DNA of 64,000 nucleotides from contig OU964925.1 of the NCBI GenBank assembly GCA_918807975.1, positions 11,012,798 to 11,076,797 on the forward strand. The letters run 5' to 3'. This document shows, piece after piece, positions 22,431 to 35,235 of the stretch. Source of the DNA: Aplidium turbinatum (Eukaryota; Chordata; Ascidiacea; Aplousobranchia; Polyclinidae). Made by a program: the position numbers and the translations under genes. Numbering within the stretch: the first letter of the stretch is position 1; each line of letters opens with the position of its first letter. Below the pieces are notes generated by a model. It saw only the letters and a list, made by a program, of their open reading frames with translations, had not been told where the DNA came from and did no database searches.

Positions 22431-23410
22431 GCATCAACGTCCGCTGTCATTGAACAGTTGTGAAAAACAAAACAAAACAGTTCTAGGCTAATTGCTTCAG
22501 ATTTGTCCATTAATCCATTTTTAATTTGAAAACATATTTTGACAAGGTGGCCTAAGCAGACCCGTAACTAGCTTTCAGCACCAGGGGTGCAATAAGTATT
22601 CTAAAGGGGGCCCAACTTTTACCTTCGTGTCATATACGAAAACGACATTACATTTGTACACAATGTGGGTAGCTATATGTACGTAAAAACATTAATGGTA
22701 TTACAGCGTTTACATTAGCATAGATTATCATAGAAATAGCAGCGTGAACTGGCATCATAGAATCAATTAGGCTACATGCTGTAGCTTAAACAGTTACAAT
22801 CACGACAGTATAGAAATTGAGAAGCAAAATCATTTTTGAAACATCGGACCATCAACTAGTGATAAAATGGTTAAAAATAAGCATAGAAACCGCTGTAAAA
22901 TTTATCATTTTGTAGTTGATTCTTTTATTAGTTAATCCATTGCCTTTCATGGACTTCGAGTTTGTTCTAGTTTGTTTATATTTTCCTCTAATACGCTGCA
23001 TAAATCACACAAAATATTATACATAGAAAATAGGCGTTTAACTACAGTATGATCAAATAGGACTGCAGCCGCTACACCTGTCACTTATCGTTTTGTAAAT
23101 AATTGTAGCCTACAATGTATAGCCTACATTGCACTTCATTTTTTCTAGTGCAGCATCAACAATCATCTCTTCAAGATCAATCCTTTAGTGAGAATAGTGA
23201 GAATGTATTTCACACCAGGGATGGAGGAACCATTTTAAAAGTAGGTGGGCCCAGAGGAGCAGCAGTCAGAGTCAATCCAACTTCTGGTAGGCTTCGGCCT
23301 CCAGACCCCCCTTAGCATTCTTGCATTCCAAATACTTCATTTCATTTATACATTGAGTTTTTATGATTGCATTTCGCACCACCAAGCGAAAAGTTTCCAT
23401 TTTTAGGCCC

Positions 23411-24704
23411 AATTTGCCAAGAATTTATTGCTTTCAATGATCGTATTATTAACTTTTTTAGGGAAAAATTTCAAGTGTTGGCCTAATAGCTTACAATAGC
23501 AGTCACCTATATAGTGACAGTTGAAGGAACCTTGTTGTTGTTTGATACCAGTAGGCCGATTATATTTGTATATTGGTGGTGCAGCTGTTGTGTATGCACA
23601 TAATAGGGGAGACCGGGGATGGCTCGGACGATTTTTTGAAAACAGCCCATATTTTTTTTAAATTACACAACAAGTTCGTAAATGTTGTTTTGTTGTAAAC
23701 CTTAACGCTTTGCCAAAAAAGGGTAGGAGTATCGTTTGTTTCAGCAAACCGGAAATGCTTATAAAAAGCATAATTTCTACGGTCCTCAAATGTTCGAAGT
23801 CGCCCCGGTACCGGGGTAATTTCGGACATGCCTGGGGTCATCTCGGACAGCAATTTTATGCAGACGTTTTGATTTGATTTGGCAGTTAATGTAGAATATT
23901 TGTTTTTCTTTTATATGTCCGAACCAATACGTCTTTAAAATCCAATAAATTATTCAAAAGACCTGAAAATAAGATTTTGTTCAAGTTTGATTTTTTCCAC
24001 GGGGATACTTCGGCCATTGTGTCCGAAGTATCCCCGACCACGTGACTACAGGTAAATGAAGAAAATATGGCTACCTGATTAACTGCTGGTCAAAATCATC
24101 ACTTGCTTATCTGAGTATTGCTTTCTAACTACAACCTCAATCAATAAAAAGTTTGTTTTGGTTAACTGCAACGGAATTATGACCTTACACGTACAATTTT
24201 GAAATCTTGATATCACTGATAAAATTACTTTTTCGGCCTCAACTTTCTAAGAAAACTAGACATACTTGCAAACTTTATCCTGATTTGTAATGGAGCCACA
24301 AAGCTTTGGTAAACGTGATTTAACAATACTCTACTGTGACGTCAAATGCCTTATCCGAGGTATCCCCGCGTCCGATCTATCCCCGGTCTCCCCTACTGCA
24401 AGCTGTTGCTCCCGGATAACTTTGCTAACTGTTAATACCAGGAGTAGGCCTACCGGTACGGGTATACACATAACTTAACAGTTAGCAAAGTTATCCGGGA
24501 GTAACAGCTTGCAGTATTATGTGCATACACAACAGCTGCACCACCAATATATTATACAAATATAATAGGCCTACTGGTATCAAACAACAACAAGGTTCCT
24601 TCAACTGTCACTATATATAGGTGACTGCTACTGTATTACACTTGAAATTTTTTCCTAAAAAAGTTAATAATACGATCATTGAAAGCAATAAATTCTTGGC
24701 AAAT
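23411..24704. repeat. Fold-back (large palindrome)
   Basis: The left arm 23411-23603 plus 24396-24435 pairs with 24468-24704. The arms share TTTGCCAAGAATTTATTG at the outside and CTGCAAGCTGTTRCTCCCGG near the centre. The loop is the short stretch about 24436-24467. The left arm is interrupted by the TA-inserting element. Confidence 0.85.
23604..24395. mobile_element. TA-inserting TIR element inside a fold-back arm
   Basis: Ends are GGGGAGACCGGGGATGGCTC and the inverse of GGGGAGACCGGGGATAGATC, each next to TA. The interior repeats the theme (GGGGTCATCTCGGACA, GTCCGAAGTATCCCCG). The intact opposite arm shows the target was a single TA. It has no transposase. It is related in style, not clearly in sequence, to the element at 13520-14435. 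Confidence 0.9.
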
Positions 24705-25416
24705 AGAGATGAGATCAACCTGATCGATCAAGTTTATGTGAATGTGTTCAATTGTTCAGCCTGTGGTTCAAGTGCTCTTGGGTTAATCTGCTTTTTAAGT
24801 AATTTTTCACAAGTCTGTAGCACAAAAATGACCTTTTTTCAGTAGCCTACCGGTAACATGAAACATAGAGATTTTCAGGTAAAACTTTATCAGTTTTGAT
24901 AGATTTATGTAAATGTTTTATCTATTTTAACAGCTTGAGTTCGTTTTCGAAAGAATTAACATCAATATCCCCATCTAGCCTGATTTAAGTGCCTTCTTTT
25001 AAAGACAAAGTTGCTGCATCCTCTACCCTTACTGCAGCTAAAATTAATTTCTTTATATCACAAAAAAATGCAGGTTATTTTGGTCAAATCTTTCGATACC
25101 TTGTCAAAAATATTTGGATTTCAAAAGTGGGTGGGCCAGGCCCACCCAGAAAATAAAGTAGGTGGGCCCAGGTCCACGTGGTTCCTCCATCCCTGTTTCA
25201 CACCATCAGTGAAATGTAGGCTATCTTCGCCATAGATAGGTTAGGTAGGTATCGTGCAACAGAAGGCGTGGATGAACTTCACTCAATCTATTAACAAAAA
25301 ACGTACAGGTCTATTTTCTCGGTGATTTTCTTTTCAAACTCCAACAAAACCAAGTTCGCCTGTCTCGTCTGGAACATAGACCTGCATGTAAGCTTGTCTA
25401 TCTAGGCTAGGCTTGT

Positions 25417-25731
25417 CCGCCCTGATAGCTCAATTGGTCAGCACGTGACTTCGTGAACGAAGAAGCTTCATGATCAAGAGGCGCTGGTTCGAATTTTGGG
25501 GTGTGCGCTTGAGCAACGCATTCAAAAGACTGCTTTCCATTCAGCGGCACCTAATGGATAGAATAATTCCCCGGCAGCAACACTTCAACAATCGGAAATT
25601 TTACTCTGTCAATCTCGGTAACCGACCCTGCGTCATAAGCTTCTCAGGCTCTACAAGTATGTGAAGCTACCAGGAATAACCTATCAAGGCTTTGTCAGTC
25701 CAACGATAAAAATTTAAAACCAACCAACCAT
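25417..25731 (+). repeat. tRNA-derived SINE, full-length type
   Basis: The head has CCTGATAGCTCAATTGG (box A) and GGTTCGAATTTTGGG (box B). The body is shared with the copies at 41590-43545 and 45107-45412, including TTGAGCAACGCATTC, CAACACTTCAACAATCGGAA and CTCTGTCAATCTCGGTAACC. The tail is an (AACC)n-like run. Confidence 0.8.
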
Positions 25732-26340
25732 CCGAGATAAGACCAAGAAGCCACTCTCACAAAACGCACTACTGGACCCGCATGATGCCACAGTGGTAGG
25801 CTAGCAAGTTTATATACATTCGGGATTCGGGAATGCCAGTCATTGATTGTAGGCTACAGTTCCTTCAGTAGCCTACTATATTGGAAAAGAAAAATTTTTC
25901 TTGCAAAGGCCATCTCAACCTTCTTAGATCCCTTTCCTCCTCCATTCCTGCAGCAACTGGTAACTCTTCCATCACCAGGAAATCAGTAGCCTAAGGCGTG
26001 TATTTAGAGTGCGCTCACGAGCTGTTTTTCGGAGGTTTGAGAGGAGCTTGAAATTTCAGTGTATTGTTTTCAATTCTTTTTTGCCAGAAAAGATTAAAAA
26101 CTATGTTTTTTTCGCAATCGCCCATTCCTCTACTTGAGGTTATTATAGCCTATCTGGTCACAGCGGTAAGCCATAATATCTTCGTGGGAAAGTTGTAACA
26201 TAAAATTCCCGGATCCGTTCATCTGTATGCGATGACCCCGAAAAAGAATACTCTTCTGAAACGTCTTTTTCAAGAATTGTATTTTAGCAAAAAAATAGCC
26301 ACCGGTTGTCGAAAATTAGTGCAACGCGCATGCACTACGG
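25732..26340. other. No gene recognised
   Basis: No confident feature. The stretch about 25900-26110 has weak similarity of style to a retrotransposon 3' end, which I could not substantiate. Confidence 0.35.
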
Positions 26341-28011
26341 CAGGGGTCACCAACCTTTTTTGCATGCGGCCACTTTGGCACTTAGGAGAGCTGTGGCGGG
26401 CCGCACTAATAAAATTTTAGGTAGGTTGACTCTTATGCTAGAAAAGAACGCATTTCGTACCCAGTATCCAGGGATATAATACATATTGTTTATTATTTAT
26501 CTTAGAATACCGCAGCAACAAAATTAGTCGAACAACGCTATTGCCAGGCCAAGCTCCTTTAACAACACTTTTGACTTCTTTAACATTGCCTAATAAACGA
26601 GGCCACTTGTTTTGCGCACTAATAGCCAGGCGAGCAGTTTCATCAGAATATTCATCGCCAAGCAAGAGTGGTGTTGTGTTACTTCGCTTCACAAAAGATA
26701 TCTTGCCATTGACAGTTTCAGCAGTGTTGTACGCGTCATTGAAATAATTTGACGGCGTCAGCGTCAGCGCGAATTGCCTAAAAACTTTACGGCGTAAAGG
26801 ACTGCGTAAGCTCTTAAAGAAATTGACAGCGTCAGCGTCAGCGCTAATTTCTAGCGCTATTTTTTGCCAGCGTCTCATAAAACGGAAATATTTCAACCAA
26901 GTTCAGGCTAACAATAGCTATAAATAAAGAGCAGGTATTATGTTTTGAGACTGTATTGTAATTAGCTGCTCAGCCTATTAGTTATTTCCTTGCAGAAAAA
27001 CAAGCATTTTAAAAGGTTTGTCTGACAATCTGCTGCGTTTGGGACGCATATTCAGGGGCGCCGAAGCGATTTTTGACTGGATGGGCAGGAGTATGAAAAA
27101 AGGGCACTTTTGTTGCTGAAAGGCCAATTTTTTTTGTAAGTTTTAAGATAAGATATAGCGATAATGCAACGGCGTCAACGTACAACACTGAGTTTCAGTA
27201 AACATAGAAATGTTTGACATATGGCAAAACAGGCAACAATAGTGACCTGCAAACATATCAGCGAAAAATAGGCTCCAATAACAGGGAGAAAGAAACCAGG
27301 CACCATGAAACAAACGCTTGTCGAAATCACCGAAAAAACGTTTCTATCGTAACTCATGAGCAGTGTTCCCTCTAAAAAAGCGATGAGTTGGTTTTTCATC
27401 CTTTTTGTGAGAGTCTATAAAACCGTCTTTCCTTGATTATTAGACAAATGTCACTTGCGGTGTTTATAAGCATGGCAAGAATAGTTGATTAACAACATTT
27501 TGCAGTTCTAAGCTAAATATTTTCATAATACCAGAAAAAGTCTTTAAATTTATATATAATTTTATTCCAATTTATTATAAATTGAGTTGGCACACCGACG
27601 TATTTTGCCAACAAAAACTTGCATAAAGAGAACACTGCTCGTGAACCACAATAACGATGAAACGCACACTATAGGCTACAGGACGTTTACAAACTTAAAA
27701 TAAGCAACCCTATGCTCACAGACATTTTCGAAGTTCGAAACAGACATTTAAAGCAATCACTGGAACAATGTGGCTGGACATCGCATTGGAATAACTTTAA
27801 ACGACCCCTACCTAGAACTACAATTTGATTGGTCGGTCCGTGGAATCGTATGCAAAGCGAAAATATGCTTCCCGGAAAGTATTTTTTGCCTTCATGCTGT
27901 TTAACTCCTCAAGAAAAGTATTTTTGGTTATACTCGTGCGCTGATACCTTCCGCGGGCCGCACATAATCAGCGTGGCGGCCCGCATGCGGCCCGCCAGTT
28001 GGTGACCCCTG
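26341..28011. mobile_element. hAT element, 1.67 kb
   Basis: Ends CAGGGGTCACCAACC and the inverse of CAGGGGTCACCAACTGGCGG, flanked by an imperfect 8-bp duplication (cactacgg / cactacgc). Subterminal GCGGCCCGC-type motifs sit at both ends. The interior contains a reversed piece of the 41823-43481 hAT family (about 26722-27050), so reading frames there (for example 26438-26896 minus) are composites. Confidence 0.85.
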
Positions 28012-28469
28012 CACTACGCAGTAGGAAAGTTGTCACCACAATACAAATTACTGAGATAAAGACGGAAATTTCGTCTAGTTGGTAAGCACCAAGCAAACAG
28101 TTAAATATTCGACCAACTTTTCAAAACGACAATTCTAAATACCGGTAACGAAACTGACTTGTAGGGTTGCCAGAAGTAAACATAAAAAAGAGTACAAGCT
28201 TATGCAAAAAGTAGCCCAAAAGTAGCCCAATTTTTTTGGGGGTTCTAAAATGGAGCCCATAATGGAGCCCAAGCAAAGAGATAGGCTATTATACAAACTT
28301 CTTCCAGAGCGCTTGATCATCAGTCCCAAATTATAAGTCTTTTTTCCAGTTCTTTACATCTTTCAGACAGATTGGCAACCATGCATTCACTCAACTGTTT
28401 GTTAAAATAACTACAAACAAGTATCTAAACACAAAAAATGGTTTATTTTCTTTTCGTTATGAGCTAACG

Positions 28470-28837
28470 CAGGGGTCGGGAACCTATGGCTCTTTTGAAG
28501 ACGGCATCTGGCTCGCAAAAAAAAACAATCTTCTAAAGTGCAAACCGCAAAAGTTTTTTCTTAACTTTTCATAAAAATTTAGAGCTGAAAATGCGCTCAG
28601 AATGCACCAAATTAATTGTAATTTTTTATTTTTTTCTGGTGGGGAAAACCCCTCCGCTGTTTTTCTCCTCTTGCCAAGACACGTTCCTACTTTCAAAACT
28701 TCACCAGTGCCACCACGTGTTAATTGTATTAAGTGTTAAGGCATTGCAGTATTACCTATGGCTCTCACGGAAATGTATTTCCAAAAATGTAGCTTTAATG
28801 CCATGGCTCTCTTACTTAAAAAGGTTCCCGACCACTG
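28470..28837. mobile_element. Short non-autonomous hAT (MITE)
   Basis: Ends CAGGGGTCGGGAACCTATGG and the inverse of CAGTGGTCGGGAACCTTTTT, with an exact 8-bp duplication agctaacg. ATGGCTCT motifs repeat near both ends. Confidence 0.9.
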
Positions 28838-29107
28838 AGCTAACGCTTCAAGAGTGTTCCCCTCAAAACCATCAACAGTTTTGATAACCCACCGAGGTCG
28901 ATCAACGTAGAAACTATCTTTTTGTCTTGTTTTTTTTTTTACTCATATAAATTCTTAAAAAAAAATTTACTAGCCTTTTTTTTCTCATCTTTCTACATTT
29001 GTAAAAACTTTATTAAGGTGTTGTGACCATGCCATAACTGATTGTCCTGCTTTGGCATCATGCACGTTATAGCGTCCGTGTTTTGTCGCTTCTACCTTTT
29101 TTTAGAC

Positions 29108-29480
29108 CAGTGGCGTATATTCAAGGTGTTCAAGGTGTGCACTGAACACCCCAAGAAATCCAGAAAAAAAGAAAATTTCCATCGGTTGTCGATGTTCTTT
29201 ACTTTCATGATATTCTAACATCATGCTGCATGCTGATTGCTTTCTTTTCAATTGCAAAACTCGTCCCCTTCTAATTTTAATACTCCAACGTTTGAGGTCA
29301 TTGCCTTCAATTTTTTTCGGTCATTACCTTTAAGCTGGGTGTGCACTGACAGCTTGGCGAGTGTTATTTAAAATAAACAATTAAGAAAAATGACGTCACA
29401 AGGCAGCGAAAACAGCAATGGTTTTAGTTCAGCCAGGCTGTGCACTCGCTGATCTGAACACCTTGGCGCGTTATTGGGGG
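29108..29480. mobile_element. Probable hAT left end with GGTGTTCA repeats
   Basis: Starts CAGTGGCGTATATTCAAGG, then GTGTTCAAGGTGTGCAC. An inverse GAACACCTTGGCG lies near 29460. The right terminus and target duplication were not found. Confidence 0.4.
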
Positions 29481-29632
29481 AATCCCAGGCAATAGCAAGT
29501 TTTAGCTTGTTGGATTAGAGTTTGAGGTGATCAGAGTTGGAAACAAGATAAGATAAAATGTTTTTTATGCACCAAGTGCCAGTAAATTAGGACTAGCTGG
29601 TCTGAATCTGCAACAAAGCTTATGGCAACAGC

Positions 29633-31403
29633 CTGTGATGGGCATTATCGCCGATAATTTACCGGCGATAATTATCGGCGATAAACTTTTATCGCTTATC
29701 GTTATCACTCAATTATTTTTTCAGTTATTGTTTATCGTTATCGCCAAAGGCAATATTTGATTATCGCCGATAAATTTTATTTCGGATCAACACACAAGTA
29801 GAACGAGCATGAAAAGTAATATTTTTATTGGCCACCTAGTTAATGAAACTAAAATCGAAACCAGTTCTTCTTCAGTGCCTGAAGTGTGTGTGCACAGGTC
29901 GTTGTCAGGGGAGGGGGCACGCAGTTTTGTTTTTTTCAAATTCGTGTAACAATATTACTCTGATTGTAACTATTTTAGAATCAATGAGTAGCCTACAATA
30001 AGATTTGCTCGCAAGTCGTAAATTTTTATCAATGCAATGATTCGGCACATCGCACACACACTTCGTGCGGTTAACCAAGCTCTTTGTTGTTCAGAACTTT
30101 GCATGAATTCGGATTAGCACGGTAATTAAATAGCGGCAAGATAAATCAAAATTGTCGTTTTTGGGTACCTTTGCAAAAATTGAAATATCAAGTTTACCAT
30201 ATAAAATTTTAAAATGATGACTTTTCAAACTTATAAACAAATGATTTGTTTTCACACCAGTGCAACTTCTGTTGAAATAGCACCAGAGGATAACACGTAA
30301 CAGCTGATTAACTTTGATCCAAAAACTGCCCCCCCTTGAGCAGTTTACTTCCAAAAAAAGGTTGAAAAGCAAAGGGTTAAAAGTTGTTCCTGTTTAAAGT
30401 TAAAGAAAATTAGCCAGCAGTAAGTATAAGTAGATAGGCTATGTATGACCGTCGAGAAAAGATGCAAGAACAATACAGTACTACAGTAGGCCTATAGTTT
30501 AGTGCTCTCGCCAGAACGAAAAAAGTAGGGAGGGGGGGAGCACCTGATGAGAGAGCACCAAAATGTTAACCTAATGAACAACTCATAAAAGAGTCGGTCA
30601 CATAATAAACGCCATAAGTTTTCGTGGGGCAACAATATTATGAATGCTGAATGGTAATTTTGCAAATCAGAGTTAACAAATAACTAATCAACATAATAAG
30701 AAATCGGTTTATAAGGAGAGGCCACAGAGACAAAAACGTAACAAACAATAGCCTAGTGAATTTGAATGAAAAATCATTTAAAATTCAGCCAGAGAACTGG
30801 GGAAGCGCTGCACACTCACTCAGTGGAATCCGAGGATCGAAAGCTCAGGGAGTTTATCAGAGAGTTTTTGGCATTAAATGGCTAATTTTAACATTGAAAA
30901 ATCCGATATTGTTGTTTCGATACCGTATAAATTTCGTTTGGTTTGGAGGATTTTTTTTTATGAATTCAATCTATCCAATATCACCATTAAACTGCCAAGG
31001 TTATGTTCAAAGGTGATGTCCAACTGGTATCTGAAGGTATAGTTATAAGCACGGCGGTTACCTCAGTGGTTTGATTCTGGATCAAGAGGTTGAAGATTCG
31101 ATACCCACTGCCGCTGTTGCGATTCTATTCATGCATAACTTACAAAATTTTTTGTCCCTTTACGGTATATTATGTTCGATTTTTCGTCATGTTGATGAAA
31201 ACGGTTCGTGCTGCATGGGATGAGGCAGCACTAATCAAGAAAAAAAGTATCGTTATCGGACATTATCGGCGATAATTTTATCGTTTATCGTTATCGCTTA
31301 ATTTTTTTTTGATTTATTGTTTATCGTTATCGCTTTAAACATTTTTCGTTTATCGATTATCGTTATCGCTTAACTGAAAAATGAGTTATCGCGCCCAACA
31401 CTG
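29633..31403. mobile_element. Non-autonomous hAT with CGATAA subterminal arrays
   Basis: Flanked by an exact 8-bp duplication, gcaacagc. The right end is the inverse of CAGTGTTGGGCGCGATAA; the left end CTGTGATGGGCATTATCG is a diverged partner. Within 140 bp of each end, CGATAA / TTATCG occurs about ten times. There is no transposase inside. Confidence 0.85.
31045..31115 (+). repeat. tRNA-like SINE head
   Basis: Box A-like GGTTACCTCAGTGGTTTG and box B-like GAAGATTCGATACCC at tRNA spacing, inside the 29633-31403 hAT. Too divergent to call a tRNA gene. Confidence 0.35.
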
Positions 31404-31869
31404 GCAACAGCCAATATCATTGATGCAGCATTCTAATTTCTAAAACAACACATCTAATCGTTTTGTAATTAGAGTGTTTGTATGTTACTGGTATTGTACC
31501 TTTTTGCTGAAACACCTTAATTATGTAACAGGTGCCAGCTGACTCGAAGTAGAGAATACATACCTGCTTGCGTTCCACACAAGAACAAGAAAGACTGAGC
31601 TCGCTCAGCTTGCTTTCAATAGAAAAGGAACTTTTGCTAGAACTGAAGCAAAAGCAAGCTTTCTACGACGATGTAATTCGAAAATTTATTGCACAAACAA
31701 GAAGAATCGAATTATGCTATAGATGAATTTTCTTTCTGTAGTCGAAGTGTTAAACATTTTCGTTTTTACTAAGTAGTACGGCGGATAAAAGTGCAGCCGA
31801 CCAACGTTGCAATCGACTTTCTTTTCTTGTTTATTATCGAGTTGCTTTGCTATTGTTTTTTGTTTTAAC

Positions 31870-34290
31870 TTTCACCTGTTTGTTTTTAATTCGCTTGTAC
31901 ATTTCTTAAAAGCTTTGAGTGGGCATTGAGAAACTGTTGAATCAATTTCTCTGTATGCAGACAATGCTTGTAATATTTGTAGGTCATTCAGCGGAGCATC
32001 ACAGCTAATGGGGGATGTAAACCACCATGATACATAGAAATAAACTGTAAATTGTAGAAACCTCTTAACTTTTCGAGTTGAGATGCTTTCATGATGGCAT
32101 TTTTTTGGGGCAATTTATGAATTTCGTCTTGTATGAGCACAATTTTCAGGTGAATATATAAGTTTGCTCATCCACCTGGCTCTGTATAATGCACCAGGTC
32201 TTTAGAGAGATATATCCTAACTGGTAGGTGACTCAATGTTCAAGTACAATTGACACAAATTCAAAAGTTCTAAGTAGTCGCTTCTTAAAAATTTGGATGA
32301 TTCTGGATGGAGTTTCATTTGATTTATCAGCTCAGACAATTCTTCCCGCTTGCTGGCAAGCAGATCAATTTCCTCGTGCGATTTTGATGTGTGAAAACAA
32401 CCTGATGCGCTATCAGAAAGAGTTTGAAAATTGCTTTTAAAGCGTTGAAATATGGAAATGCTGGGTCCACTGCTGCTTTCTATTTTGAGTTCTTCCCAAA
32501 CGTGCGTCAGTATTATCTCCCCAATATGATGCCTGCATGCTGCCCAAAGTAGGCCTTTTCCAAGATGATCTTGTATTTGGATACAGGCCGCAGTTTGTGG
32601 CTCGTATTGCTACTTGTGGTGTCAAACACCATTGCAGCAAGATATGCAGAACAGTTCCAATTGTTTAACAATTCCATGCTTTGCATTGGCTATTTGCTTT
32701 CCTTTTGGATCGGATGTTTGTGCAGGCAAATAAGGAACACCAAGTAGTTTTGAGCCTCCAATACCTGATAGTAATATCGGAAGCCTATCAACTTGCTTAT
32801 TAGGGTTTGTTAGTGACTCCATCATTTTACCATCCCAATGAATGGTTCCAACTTCAGGAGGTACCCAACCTTTTTTAACCGCTTCAGAAATATTGAAAAT
32901 CGTTTCAACTCTATACCTTTGAGCCATCATGTGGTTTAAGTTTACGCGAATAGTTTCACCAGAACAACTCTTGATTAACGAGTGTAGTGTTGCAGATAAT
33001 GCAGTTGGTGTTATTCTGTTTCGTAAACTTGTGCCCACTAAACCAGGTGATCGTAAAATGTCGTGTGGTACAAATATTGTGGTACCGGTTTTTACAACTC
33101 GACGGTGACTCCTTTTACTTCCTGTGGATGTAGAAGGCTCGGCAGTGTTAACTGCAGTCACTTCATCACTGGTATCATTGCTAGAAGAAAGTGAAATGTT
33201 ACTTTTGCTGCTGGATTCAGCCTCTTGACGTTTTATTTCTTTTTCTTTCCTTTGCTTCTTTTCTAGAATGTTTTCGTTTCAACGTCTTACGCAAAGCATT
33301 GTCTCTCCCTGCCATTGACGCCTCTCTGGTAATAGTTTAGCCTACATGCTCCACAAAAATTCTTTATCTTCCTCAATTGACATCTTCTTCATTACATCGC
33401 GAGGCCAGAAAGGAAAGGTCAATTGAAGTTTCTTTTTAAATTCCTTAATCCTTTCCGATTGCTTTCCATCACTCCTATGGAAGTATTCGATCTGAATTTT
33501 GAAGATAAGACTCATTTCATCTCGAAAAGATTGAGTTTTTTGAGCCATTTTTTTTTTGGATGAATTGTTGGAATATTAGCTTTGTAGTAAAACGTTAAGA
33601 TGTCCTTCACTGTCTCGTTTGCTGCATCTACTGATATTTCGATTTTCCTTTTCGTGGGATTTTGAGATTCAAGCTCCTGCTTAAAGGCAAGAAAGCTTAA
33701 AATCACTTGATGATAAATTGGCAGTTTAGTTTCCTTGATTTTCTGATCATCTTTCGTTGGAATAGTAGAAAGAAGAAGATACTGTTTCTCAGCATTCTGA
33801 GACTGGCTGTTCATTATTGTAATACTAACCAGACCAATTTGTAAAAGCACTACCGTATCAATTATCATTAGTAGAATAACCTAAAAAACAATACAACCAT
33901 AGGTTTTGAGGTCAAGCCAGCTATGTTGATTCAATGTTGCAAGATGGTGAATCAATGTAACAGGCGCGGAGTTGTCATGCTTGACCTCAATTGAGATCTT
34001 GACATACTGGCACTGGTCTCCTAATATAATTCTTGAATTTACCTTGTTTCAATGTTGAGAAAAAGATGAAAAATAGCAAAAAAACTGATGTTCAAACCAG
34101 GGGTTCAAACTAGTGAAATCCCCTAATTTTACTGTATTTCAGTTTATACTTTCGTTTTCAATCTGCACATCCAATTTTTGTCCAATCTCAATCAAACTTT
34201 GCAAAGTGCCTTAATATGTGAAATGTCACAACAGAAAAAAAGTTCAGGTGATTTCGGCCACATGAGGGCGCCTGTGGCACCCTAATGAGG
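31870..34290 (-). pseudogene. Transposase-like gene of unassigned DDE-type family, copy A
   Basis: On the minus strand. About 33868-33512 and 33548-33342 give an N-terminal alpha-helical part. 33161-32640 gives IFVPHDILRSPGLVGTSLRN, ITPTALSATLHSLIKSC, TIHWDGKMMESL and LPILLSGIGGSKLLGVP. About 32550-32280 gives LLWAACRHHIGEIILTHVWE. About 32060-31900 gives APLNDLQILQALSAY. The order HWDGK ... ACRHH ... (C-terminal NDAAERG in copy B) looks like an RNase H-fold transposase with D, D and E residues. I recall similar uncharacterised proteins in hydra, aphid and water-flea genomes. Several frame breaks show it is dead. The 5' flank near 34230-34290 shares GGGCGCCTGTGGCACCCTAA with copy B, a probable element end. 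Confidence 0.6.
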
Positions 34291-35063
34291 CTATACTAAA
34301 AGCAATTTCTAATCTACCAAGAACAACAACACCACTGCAGATATTTTAATGACATATAAGGTAATAACCTATGTGTTGGGTTGAACTTATCTGGTAGGCC
34401 TACTTTAGTAGCCAAGGTAAGCTTGGAGATAAGGTCAAGTTAGAAATAGAACCGCAGTGCCTAAAAGTAGTGGCTAACTACAGCAGGTGCTCTTTATGGG
34501 TGGCAACCTAAAGTTGGATCGCCAATCGTTTTCTGACAGATGCCAACCAGTTCTAAAAAGCCATCAGATTATATGGGTTGTAAGAGATTTTTTTTATTTC
34601 AAAATCTATCATAACTTCGGTTCCGAAGTCCAACACCATCGGCCTCTACGCGGCGGAACTAGTAATGTTGAGGATTAACCAGAAGCAGCCAAGGTGGTGG
34701 GGCACTGTAGATCAGGACTGGCCGTTCTACTAGAGTAAACTCTTGAGCACATATACCACTATGAAAAGTAGGCTATACATCAACATTCAACAACTAAAGC
34801 TGAACACTACAGCGTGAAGGGAGCCTATCCCTCAAAGAAAGGCTAATCGCTCGGTCGGAATTCTGATTGTTTGCTGGTTAGATCAGACCGTCAAAAAGCT
34901 GCTGCAAACCAACAACAGAAGCGAAATGTTCGAAAACAATGGAAGAAAAAAACTTTTAAGATTGCAACATGGAACGTCCTAACATTGTATTAGAAAGGAA
35001 AATTAGACAACATCATAAAAAACAAATAAAGAGAATATATCAAAATCTTGGGCATATCAGAGA

Positions 35064-35235
35064 TCAGTTCAGTTCAGTTTGTTTTTATTTCTAACCATCA
35101 CAACAAAAAAACAATATATGACAAACATAGCAGAAGTCTAAAAAAAGGTAGAAGCGTCAAAACGCGAAGGTTCTAACGTGCATGATACCAAAGCAGGACA
35201 ATCAGTTTAAAATATGGCACGGTCGCAGCACCTTA
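35064..35235 (+). repeat. Interspersed CAGTTCAGTTTGTTTTTATT repeat, copy 1
   Basis: A 170-bp unit that starts CAGTTCAGTTTGTTTTTATT and ends GGCACGGTCGCAGCACCTTAA. A similar copy lies at 40034-40182, with start-only fragments at 39700-39780 and 47336-47390. It interrupts the LINE frame, so it is a mobile short element of unknown type. Confidence 0.7.

Larger units (their letters stand above)
23216..25195. mobile_element. Non-autonomous hAT, 2.0 kb, host of nested elements
   Basis: Ends are CAGGGATGGAGGAACCA and the inverse of CAGGGATGGAGGAACCACG, both followed within 30-40 bp by GTAGGTGGGCCC. An exact 8-bp target duplication, tttcacac, flanks it. It holds a fold-back element (23411-24704), which holds a TA-inserting element (23604-24395). 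Confidence 0.9.

Noticed and set aside
26438-26896. 152-codon minus-strand frame as a transposase gene
   Set aside because: It crosses the junction of two different hAT families and has no transposase motif.
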